The notes under the pieces: generated by a model | Database searches by the model: none | The model's input: only the letters and a program-made list of their open reading frames with translations | What the model was told of the DNA's origin: nothing | Shown here: positions 6,479 to 12,460 of the stretch, piece after piece | Layout: every line of letters begins with the position of its first letter | How positions within the stretch are numbered: position 1 is the first letter of the stretch | Assembly: GCA_030591065.1 (NCBI GenBank) | Contig: JAUVBU010000014.1 | Coordinates: forward strand, 1 to 12,460 | Direction of reading: 5' to 3' | Source of the DNA: a bacterium | Lineage (GTDB): Bacteria > Patescibacteriota > Minisyncoccia > Minisyncoccales > JANBVM01 | DNA length: 12,460 bases | Program-made: the position numbers and the translations under genes

Positions 6479-9400
6479 TTACCCTGATTTTTTATTTCTA
6501 ACTTTGGAAATAAACAACCAAAACTTTTCTCCATTTAGTTTAGCTTCTTTTTTCACCTTAAATTTCTTTTTCTGACCATACTCTAGTTCAGTTGCTTTTG
6601 TTTCTCTTATAATGTTTTTTTTGTTTTTTGATAAAAACTCGGTAATTTCCATTTTTCCATCAAATCTAATAGAAATCGTGTCTTTAGCTGTAAATCCAGC
6701 CTCTTTTCTCATTTGCTGAATGTTTCTTATTATTTCTCTTAAATTTCCCTCTTCCCTTAACTCTAAGGTTATCGTTCTGTCTAATTCAATATTTTCCTTG
6801 AGGGAAGATTTAAAAGCTATTTCTTTCACATTTATTTCAGCTTTTATTAATTCTAATAAGTTTTTATCCTTCTTTAGTTTTAAACTCTTGATAGTTAATT
6901 TTTGCAAGGGCTGTCTTACTTTTAGACCAGCCTTAGCTCTCTCTGACAAACTAGCTGTTACTATTTTTCTAACTTCCTCCATTTTTTCTTTTAGCTTTTT
7001 ATCTATCAGTTTTTCGTTCGCTTTAGGCCAATTCTCCAAATGAACCGAATCTTTTGTTTTTAATTTTTTACCCAAAAGTTCTTGATAGAGGTGCTCACTA
7101 AAGAACGGAATAAATGGAGCTGTTAATTTACTCAAGGTTAATAAAATAAATCCTAATAATTGAGAGGCTTTTTTCAATTCTTTTATTGTCTCTGGTCTCT
7201 GAAATCGTTTTCTCGACCTCCTAACATACCACAAAGAAAGACTGTTAACGATAAACCCTTCTATTAATCTAGCCGCTCCCGTAATATTATACTCTTCTAA
7301 AAGCTGACTGGTATTTTTAATTAACAGATTTAATTCAGATATAATCCATTTATCTAAAACATCCGAGCTAGATTTTGGAGAGCTAATTCGTGGACTTAAA
7401 GTAATTTTTTTTCGTTCAGAGTCACTCAATCCCGTGTATGTATTATAAAATACATAACAATTCCAAAAAGTCATAATAAATCTTTTCAACTTTTCTCCTA
7501 CATCTTTTTCTGAAAAAAGCTTCGGCTCTCCTGGTTGACTCGCTGTATAGAAATACCAGCGAACAGCATCTATTCCATATTTTCCAGCTATATACCAAGG
7601 GTCAACAATATTACCTTTTGATTTAGACATTTTTTCTCCTTTTTTATCTAAAATATGACCCAAAGAGATAATATTTTTATAAGAAGAACCCTTTTCAAGT
7701 AAAGTTGAAATTGCTAACAAAGTATAAAACCACCCTCTTGTTTGGTCTATTGCTTCACAAATAAAATCTGCCGGAAACTGCTTTTTTTGAGTAATTAGTT
7801 TTTTGTTTTCAAAAGGATAATGATGTTGAGCGAAGGGCATAGAGCCAGCATCAAACCAGCAATCAATTACCTCGGGAACTCTTTCCATTATTCCTTCACA
7901 ATCATCGCATTGGAATTTTACTTTATCGATATATGGTTTATGAAAATCTAATTCTGTTTTTTCATCAATAGGTAAAAACGTAAGTTTTACTTTTTTAAGC
8001 TGTCCAGCTTTAATCACTTTCCATTGAAGTTTTTGCTTAACTAGAGTTTCCATAGACAACCCCTTCATCATACCTTCCAAGAGCCATAAAGGATCTCCAT
8101 GACTAATTATTAAGATAGTTTTATTTTTATGTTTTTTCTCAACATCTTTTATAAAACTAAGTATTCTTTTTCTACAAGAAAACCAGTCTTCTCCTCCTTT
8201 AGGTTTTCTATAAAACCTTTCTCTCATATCACGAAAGGCTTTATATACTGCTTCTTTTGGTCCTCCACTAAAAACGCCTAAATCAGTATCTCTTAGCCTT
8301 TTATCTGTATGTATTTTTAGATTAAGTTGTTCATTAACAATTTTGGCAGTTTTCTGTGCTCTAAAGAAATCTGAAGCAAAAATTAAATCAACATTCTTTC
8401 TTTTTAATTTTTTGGCTACAGCTTCTATGTCTTTTCTTCCTTTTTCCGTTAAACCAAGAGAGCGATCTTCTTTTCTGGAATAAATTATTCTGTTTAAGTC
8501 AGCAACACGAATTGTTTCTCCGTGTCTTAAAAAATAATATGTATTTGTAGTATATTTTTGCGCTATAAGCTCTTTTTTACTTCCTATTACCTTAATTTTT
8601 CCACATTTTTTACATTCCCAAACAGGTAGTGGCGTTCCCCAATATCTTTCCCTGGAAAGAGCCCAATCTCTTACTCCTTTTAACCACTCTCCGAATCTTC
8701 CATCTCTAAGGTAAGCTGGGGTCCAATTAATTCCTTTGTTATTTTTAATCAAGGCCGCCTTCATTTTCTTCATTCTAATAAACCAACTTTTTCTAGCATA
8801 ATAAAGTAGAGGAGTTTTACATCTCCAACAAAAAGGATAATCATGCTCGTACATCTCCTCTTTAAATAAAAGCTTCTTTTGTTTTAAATCTTCTGTTATT
8901 AGTGGGTTGGCGTCTTTAAAATACATTCCAGCCCATTTTTTTACATCAAAATTAAACTTTCCTTCTTCGTTAACTACCAGTAAAATTGGGATTTCTGAAA
9001 TCTTTTGTGTTTTATATTTCTTGTTTTGGGCTTTAATTAAATCCATATCTTCTATTCCGTAAGCGGGAGCAATATGAACTAGTCCTGTTCCTTCTTTTAA
9101 AGAAACAAATTTCCCTGGAATCACCTTATAGGCGTCTTTGGAAACATCTGAATTTAATGGATACAATCCCTCGTATCTTAAATCTAATAAATCTTTTCCT
9201 TTAAATTCTTGAACAACCTTTCCATCTACGCCACAAGAAGAAATCATTTCTTTGGCTAATATTAAATATTCCTCACCAACTTTTACTTTGGCGTAAACAA
9301 AATCAGGATTTATAGCTACAGCCACATTTCCTGGTAATGTCCATGGAGTTGTCGTCCAAACCAATAAATAGGTTTTTTTGAATTCTAAGTTTTTAATCCT

Positions 9401-10018
9401 AAGTTTTACAAAAATTGAAGGTTCTTTTATTTTTTTATAACCCTGAGCTACCTCATGACTAGAAAGAGCTGTTCCACACCTAGGACAATAAGGAACAACT
9501 TTAAAGTCTTGGTATAAAAGACCCTTTGTATGAATTTGTTTTAATATCCACCAAACCGACTCAATGTAATCCGGATTATATGTAATATATGGATTATCCA
9601 TATCTAACCAAAATCCAATTCTTTCGGTTAATTTTTCCCAATCTTTCTTATATTTCCAAACAGAGGCTTTACATTTTTTATTAAATTTTGATATTCCATA
9701 TTTTTCAATATCTTTTTTTGACTTCAGTCCTAACTTTTTTTCAACTTGTAATTCAACTGGTAGGCCATGTGTATCCCAACCAGCTTTTCTTAAAACCCTA
9801 AAACCAACCATTGTTTTGTATCGGCAAACAATATCTTTAAACGCTCTAGTTAGAACGTGGTGAATACCAGGTTTTCCATTGGCTGTAGGAGGTCCTTCGT
9901 AAAAAACAAAGCTTTTCGCTTTCTTCTTTTTCTTTATACTTTCAGTAAATATTTCTTTCTCCTTCCAAAATTGGAGAACCCTTTCTTCTATTTTAGGGAA
10001 ATTAGCTTTTTTAAACAT
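6479..10018 (-). CDS. ileS: Isoleucyl-tRNA synthetase (type 2) with an inserted histidine-phosphatase domain
   Basis: Class I synthetase that charges tRNA-Ile and edits valine. At 1179 residues it is longer than the usual 1030-1070, because a phosphatase-like domain of about 200 residues is inserted at roughly 489-687. The HIGH-like motif is GIHH (51-54) in GPPTANGKPGIHHVL. The CP1 editing domain has WTTTPWTLPGN (221-231) and HIAPAYGIEDMD (315-326), with D324 matching the editing aspartate. The KMSKS loop is intact (796-800, GEKMSKSKGNIVDP). GLPVE and KMSKSKGN, and the absence of a C-terminal zinc finger, mark it as the eukaryote/archaea-like type 2 (ileS2). CxxC pairs lie at 178/181, 397/400, 469/472 and 704/707; the last two normally form one zinc ribbon and are here split by the insert. 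The C-terminal anticodon-binding helices start near residue 887 (LDKWIISELN). The ATG is preceded by its own promoter. The reading frame is unbroken across the insert, and base composition there looks like the rest. Confidence 0.97.
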   Translation of the reverse strand: MFKKANFPKIEERVLQFWKEKEIFTESIKKKKKAKSFVFYEGPPTANGKPGIHHVLTRAFKDIVCRYKTMVGFRVLRKAGWDTHGLPVELQVEKKLGLKSKKDIEKYGISKFNKKCKASVWKYKKDWEKLTERIGFWLDMDNPYITYNPDYIESVWWILKQIHTKGLLYQDFKVVPYCPRCGTALSSHEVAQGYKKIKEPSIFVKLRIKNLEFKKTYLLVWTTTPWTLPGNVAVAINPDFVYAKVKVGEEYLILAKEMISSCGVDGKVVQEFKGKDLLDLRYEGLYPLNSDVSKDAYKVIPGKFVSLKEGTGLVHIAPAYGIEDMDLIKAQNKKYKTQKISEIPILLVVNEEGKFNFDVKKWAGMYFKDANPLITEDLKQKKLLFKEEMYEHDYPFCWRCKTPLLYYARKSWFIRMKKMKAALIKNNKGINWTPAYLRDGRFGEWLKGVRDWALSRERYWGTPLPVWECKKCGKIKVIGSKKELIAQKYTTNTYYFLRHGETIRVADLNRIIYSRKEDRSLGLTEKGRKDIEAVAKKLKRKNVDLIFASDFFRAQKTAKIVNEQLNLKIHTDKRLRDTDLGVFSGGPKEAVYKAFRDMRERFYRKPKGGEDWFSCRKRILSFIKDVEKKHKNKTILIISHGDPLWLLEGMMKGLSMETLVKQKLQWKVIKAGQLKKVKLTFLPIDEKTELDFHKPYIDKVKFQCDDCEGIMERVPEVIDCWFDAGSMPFAQHHYPFENKKLITQKKQFPADFICEAIDQTRGWFYTLLAISTLLEKGSSYKNIISLGHILDKKGEKMSKSKGNIVDPWYIAGKYGIDAVRWYFYTASQPGEPKLFSEKDVGEKLKRFIMTFWNCYVFYNTYTGLSDSERKKITLSPRISSPKSSSDVLDKWIISELNLLIKNTSQLLEEYNITGAARLIEGFIVNSLSLWYVRRSRKRFQRPETIKELKKASQLLGFILLTLSKLTAPFIPFFSEHLYQELLGKKLKTKDSVHLENWPKANEKLIDKKLKEKMEEVRKIVTASLSERAKAGLKVRQPLQKLTIKSLKLKKDKNLLELIKAEINVKEIAFKSSLKENIELDRTITLELREEGNLREIIRNIQQMRKEAGFTAKDTISIRFDGKMEITEFLSKNKKNIIRETKATELEYGQKKKFKVKKEAKLNGEKFWLFISKVRNKKSG
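7958..8554 (-). other. Histidine-phosphatase (PGM-like) domain inserted within IleRS
   Basis: IleRS residues about 489-687. The catalytic RHG motif is YYFLRHGET (494-502), with H499 as the expected phospho-acceptor. LGLTEKGRKD (521-530) matches the family's 'pLTekGr.qa'. FASDFFRAQKTA (547-558) supplies the second phosphate-binding arginine, R553. LRDTDLGVFSG (575-585) matches the 'LnE.d.G.w.G' segment, with D577 in the place of the usual glutamate acid. GGEDW (608-612) matches 'PGGES'. ILIISHGD (635-642) carries the second histidine, H640. The domain ends near IKAGQLKKVKLTFLP (669-683), after which normal IleRS sequence resumes at ELDFHKPYID. The family covers phosphoglycerate mutases and many small-molecule, peptide and RNA-end phosphatases; the substrate here is unknown. 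All key residues are present, so activity is likely. Confidence 0.93.
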
Positions 10019-10026
10019 ATACGTTT

Positions 10027-10055
10027 AAAATATCATTTTAAGTGATTTTTTTCAA
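10027..10055 (-). promoter_or_regulatory. Extended -10 promoter for ileS, near-leaderless
   Basis: On the minus strand, TTGAAA (-35, 10050-10055), a 17-base spacer and TATTTT (-10, 10027-10032) lie directly before ileS. TGA just upstream of the hexamer gives an extended -10 (TGATATTTT). Eight bases separate the -10 box from the ATG at 10016-10018, so the transcript should begin about one or two bases before the start codon, leaving no room for a ribosome-binding site. The -35 box lies three bases downstream of the T-run of the argS terminator. Confidence 0.6.
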
Positions 10056-10057
10056 CT

Positions 10058-10086
10058 AAAAATCCCATAGTTTTTTATGAGATTTT
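10058..10086 (-). terminator. Rho-independent terminator after argS
   Basis: On the minus strand, AAAATCTCAT and ATGGGATTTT form a 10-base stem (one G-U pair) around an eight-base loop, AAAAAACT, with a run of five T at the 3' end that partly belongs to the stem. The arms are at 10077-10086 and 10059-10068. It lies 31 bases after the argS stop codon and just before the ileS promoter, so it closes the HMG-CoA reductase-argS transcript. The stem is weak in G+C, as expected in this AT-rich genome. Confidence 0.65.
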
Positions 10087-10117
10087 CTTCAGAATTACCT
10101 CAAAAATTTCTTCGAAA

Positions 10118-11860
10118 TTACATTTTTTCCGGCGCGTCTATTCCTAAGAGTTTTAATCCGTTTTTAAGAACCTGGGAGGTCGCAAGCACTAAAGCTAGTC
10201 GAGTTTTTTTTGTTTCTTCGTCTTTAGCTTTTAAAATAGGTACTAATTCATAGAAAAGATTAAAACTTTGCGCTAATTTAAAAAGATAGTTTGAAAGTAA
10301 GTTTGGGCTATAGGTTCTTGCTGCGTTCTCAATAATTTCTGGAAAATGTAATAACTGCTTTAAAAGTTTAATTTCTTGAGTTTCTTTTAACTTTAATTCT
10401 TTGAGTTTGCTAATTCCTTGTTTTTGAATTCTTGATTTTCTTAAAATACTACAAGCTCGAACAAAGGTATATTGTAGGTATGGCCCGCTATTACCCTTTA
10501 AGTTTAAAATCTTTTTCCAATCAAAAATAATGTCTTTTGAGTAATGATGGGAAAGATCATTATACTTTACCGCTCCGATCCCTATTGCTTTTGCTATTTT
10601 GTCTTTTTCCTTTTTACTAAGTTTTGATTTTTTCTTAACAATAACCTTTAAAGACTTTTTGATTGCTTCTTCTAAAACCTCTTCTAAAAAAATTGTATTA
10701 CCCTTTCTGGTTCTCATTTTTCCGGAAGCCAACCTCATCATTCCGTGAGAGATATGAAAGTAATTTTTTTTATCTCCTAACCCTAAAAGTTCGGCAGCAA
10801 AGAATAATTGTTTTAGATATAAAACTTGGTCTGTCCCTATTTCATATAAAATCTTCGTTGGTTTAAATTTTTCCAAGCGATATTTGATTGTTGCTAAGTC
10901 TCTAGTTGAATAAAGAGTAGCTCCGTCAGATTTCTGAATCATTAACGGTGGAAGGATGTCGTTAGGAAAAGGAATAATAATAGCTCCTCTACTACGAATA
11001 GCTATTTTTTTATCTAACGCTTTCTTAATAATTCCTTTAAGTTTAGACTGATAAAAACTTTCTCCTAGGGCAATATCAATTTTAATTCCTAAAAGCTTAT
11101 AAATCCTATCAAATTCTTTTAAGCTCCACTTAACACATTTTTTCCAGATTCTCTTTGCCTCCCTATCTCCTTTTTCAAGTTTTTTAAACCAAAGCCTAGC
11201 TTCCCCTTCAAGTTCAGAATCTTTTTCTGCTTCTTCGTGAAACTTAACGTAAAGAATATTTAATTCATAAATAGGGTTTTTTGCAATTTTTTTCTCGTCT
11301 CCCCACCTTTTAATAGCATAAATAAGTTTCCCAAATTGCGTCCCCCAGTCTCCTAAATGATTATCGCCTATAACCTTATATCCTAAAAATTGATAAATAT
11401 TATAAATAGCCTGACCTATAATAGTTGATCTTAAGTGTCCAATCCCAAAAGGCTTAGCAATGTTTGGGGCAGAATAATCAATAACAATTTTTTTTCCTTT
11501 TCCAATATCACTCGAACCATAGCTCTTTTTTTCTTTTAGAATTTTTTTAAGTCCTTCTAGTAAAAAATCTTCGGAAAAGAAAAAATTGATAAATCCTGGA
11601 CTTACGACTTCAACTTTTTCAAATAGTAGCTTCGTAGTTGTTTTTGGTAATGAATTAATAATTAATTCTCCCGCTTGAGCCGGACTCTTATTTATCACCC
11701 CCGCTATTTTCATTGCAATATTACTTGTATAGTCACCATGGCTACTTGTTTCGGGGTATTCAACCTTAATCTCTGGAATAACAAATTTAGGAAAAGTTTT
11801 TTCCTTTTGAAGTTTTTTAATAGATTTTTCTATTAAATTAGAAAGTGTTTTTTTTATCAT
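10118..11860 (-). CDS. argS: Arginyl-tRNA synthetase
   Basis: Class I synthetase that charges tRNA-Arg. The 580 residues are normal length. The N-terminal Arg-tRNA-synthetase domain (about 1-110) includes SSHGDYTSNIAMKIAG (39-54), matching 'GD..tn.am'. The catalytic core opens with DYSAPNIAKP (128-137) and GHLRST (141-146). The ATP-binding HIGH signature reads GIGH (139-142), so its first histidine is a glycine encoded by GGG. LGDWGTQFGKLI (169-180) and SDGATLYSTRDLATI (311-325) are conserved core segments. The KMSKS-equivalent loop is KMRTRKGN (381-388). The C-terminal helical anticodon-binding domain carries SGPYLQYTFVRACSI (458-472) and ends in LLGIDAPEKM, like the typical C-terminal 'GI.aPerM'. 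The ATG is five bases after the HMG-CoA reductase stop, so the two are probably co-transcribed. No Shine-Dalgarno sequence is visible. A hairpin terminator follows. Confidence 0.97.
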   Translation of the reverse strand: MIKKTLSNLIEKSIKKLQKEKTFPKFVIPEIKVEYPETSSHGDYTSNIAMKIAGVINKSPAQAGELIINSLPKTTTKLLFEKVEVVSPGFINFFFSEDFLLEGLKKILKEKKSYGSSDIGKGKKIVIDYSAPNIAKPFGIGHLRSTIIGQAIYNIYQFLGYKVIGDNHLGDWGTQFGKLIYAIKRWGDEKKIAKNPIYELNILYVKFHEEAEKDSELEGEARLWFKKLEKGDREAKRIWKKCVKWSLKEFDRIYKLLGIKIDIALGESFYQSKLKGIIKKALDKKIAIRSRGAIIIPFPNDILPPLMIQKSDGATLYSTRDLATIKYRLEKFKPTKILYEIGTDQVLYLKQLFFAAELLGLGDKKNYFHISHGMMRLASGKMRTRKGNTIFLEEVLEEAIKKSLKVIVKKKSKLSKKEKDKIAKAIGIGAVKYNDLSHHYSKDIIFDWKKILNLKGNSGPYLQYTFVRACSILRKSRIQKQGISKLKELKLKETQEIKLLKQLLHFPEIIENAARTYSPNLLSNYLFKLAQSFNLFYELVPILKAKDEETKKTRLALVLATSQVLKNGLKLLGIDAPEKM

Positions 11861-11865
11861 AAGTA

Positions 11866-12460
11866 TTATTTTTTACTATTAATTCTTTTCAAGGCTTGCT
11901 GAGCAGTTTTAACATCAATTTTTCCTTTTTTAATCATTGTTTCAGCTATCACCTGAACTGTTTTACCTGTAGCTCCTGCAGTTACAGATATATTTTTAGC
12001 ATGTAATTTCATGTGTCCAGACTGTATTCCCTCTGAAACTAATGCCCTTAAAGCTCCTAGGTTCTGAGCTAATCCAACAGAAGCTATTATTTTTGCCAAA
12101 TCTTGAGCAGTTTTAATATTTAAAATCTTTAGAGAAATTTTAGACAAGGAATGAGTTTTAATAATACCCCCAACAATTCCTACAGTTATCGGTAATATCA
12201 TTATTCCAGCTAAATCTCCCCCTTTACTTTTTTTCCAGATAGCAAGCGGGTTGTATCCTCCCTTTTTAGCTGCAAAACCATGAGCTCCAGCTTCCAGGGC
12301 CCGACAATCGTTTCCTGTAGCTAAAGCTACAGCCGTCATTCCATTTAAAATACCTTTATTATTAGTTACGGCTCGGTATATATCAGCTTCAGCTATTGCG
12401 CTAGCCTTAACAATCTTTTCGATTATTTCCTCTGCAATAAATCCTTCTTTTTTAAGCGCA
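11866..12460 (-). CDS. mvaA: Hydroxymethylglutaryl-CoA reductase, class II, C-terminal part (runs off right edge)
   Basis: Reduces HMG-CoA to mevalonate (or the reverse), the committed step of the mevalonate route to isoprenoids. Only the last 198 codons or so are present; the family is usually about 425 residues, so the start lies beyond base 12460. An internal ATG at 12337-12339 is not the start, because the frame stays open to the edge and encodes conserved sequence before it. Numbering from the first whole codon, NKGILNGMTAVALATGND (33-50 plus D51) holds the catalytic lysine K35 and aspartate D51. RALEAGAHG follows, and GIQSGHMKLHAKN carries the catalytic histidine H149. These motifs are class II, as in Pseudomonas mevalonii and Gram-positive cocci; class I has a different NKN...GG pattern. 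The end (AGATGKTVQVIAETMIKKGK) is also typical. It stops five bases before argS. Cofactor preference and N-terminal glutamate lie outside the window. Confidence 0.95.
   Translation of the reverse strand, partial: ALKKEGFIAEEIIEKIVKASAIAEADIYRAVTNNKGILNGMTAVALATGNDCRALEAGAHGFAAKKGGYNPLAIWKKSKGGDLAGIMILPITVGIVGGIIKTHSLSKISLKILNIKTAQDLAKIIASVGLAQNLGALRALVSEGIQSGHMKLHAKNISVTAGATGKTVQVIAETMIKKGKIDVKTAQQALKRINSKK

Noticed and set aside
6720..7043. Open frame of 107 codons on the plus strand opposite ileS
   Set aside because: Antisense to the well-supported IleRS C-terminal region; low-complexity Ser/Phe/Leu product; no family resemblance.
6479..10018. IleRS insert as a frameshift, gene fusion artefact or assembly chimaera
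   Set aside because: The frame is open throughout, base composition does not change at the edges, and synthetase sequence resumes exactly where expected on the far side.
9857..10045. Open frame of 62 codons on the plus strand at the start of ileS
   Set aside because: Antisense to the conserved IleRS N-terminus and overlapping its promoter; no recognisable features.
10663..10866. Open frame of 67 codons on the plus strand opposite argS
   Set aside because: Antisense shadow of conserved ArgRS sequence.
12337..12339. ATG as the start of a short 157-residue protein
   Set aside because: The frame stays open upstream to the window edge and encodes the conserved catalytic-lysine segment of HMG-CoA reductase, so this is an internal methionine.
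1..12460. Recoded genetic code (TGA read as Gly or Trp, as in some Patescibacteria and mollicutes)
   Set aside because: All conserved genes translate fully with the standard code, tryptophans at conserved sites are TGG, and no in-frame TGA is needed. All-TAA stops fit AT-richness alone.

Overview
The window is AT-rich (roughly one third G+C by eye) bacterial DNA. It is packed with genes that all lie on the minus strand, with gaps of 2 to 99 bases. The gene set and style suggest a small-genome member of the Candidate Phyla Radiation (Patescibacteria, Parcubacteria-like). Four aminoacyl-tRNA synthetases sit in 12 kb, the MetRS has a TDENS motif, the GlyRS is single-chain, there is a class II HMG-CoA reductase, and a membrane-anchored repeat protein lies among the housekeeping genes. 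The lineage is inferred from protein style; no rRNA or other marker is present. All eight visible stop codons are TAA, and no in-frame TGA suggests a changed code.

In transcription order (right to left): the C-terminal half of HMG-CoA reductase (mevalonate pathway) is followed 5 bases later by argS. A hairpin terminator lies after argS, and a good promoter for ileS follows at once. ileS (1179 aa) is followed by recO. A second clear promoter precedes a run of five genes with gaps of 2 to 18 bases: a four-repeat membrane-anchored surface protein, glyS (GlyRS), an M16 zinc peptidase, an AI-2E-family membrane protein, and the start of metG, which runs off the left edge.

The most striking feature is in ileS. 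A complete histidine-phosphatase (phosphoglycerate-mutase-like) domain of about 200 residues is inserted in frame into a type-2 isoleucyl-tRNA synthetase. It lies between the two CxxC knuckles that normally form one zinc ribbon. The RHG motif, the second arginine, the acid residue and the second histidine are all kept, so the insert looks catalytically able. The synthetase's own HIGH-like motif, editing site and KMSKS loop are also intact.

A second pattern concerns translation. None of the eight visible start codons has a Shine-Dalgarno sequence at a usable distance. The two best promoters (before ileS and before the surface-protein gene) are of extended -10 type and place the transcript start on or within about two bases of the ATG, so leaderless mRNAs are likely. 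Inside the operon, genes are joined by stop-start junctions such as TAA-TT-ATG.

Together the genes serve tRNA charging (Met, Gly, Ile, Arg), recombination repair (RecO), isoprenoid precursor synthesis, and envelope functions (peptidase, membrane protein, surface protein). No RNA gene, mobile element, CRISPR array or long gene-free stretch was seen.
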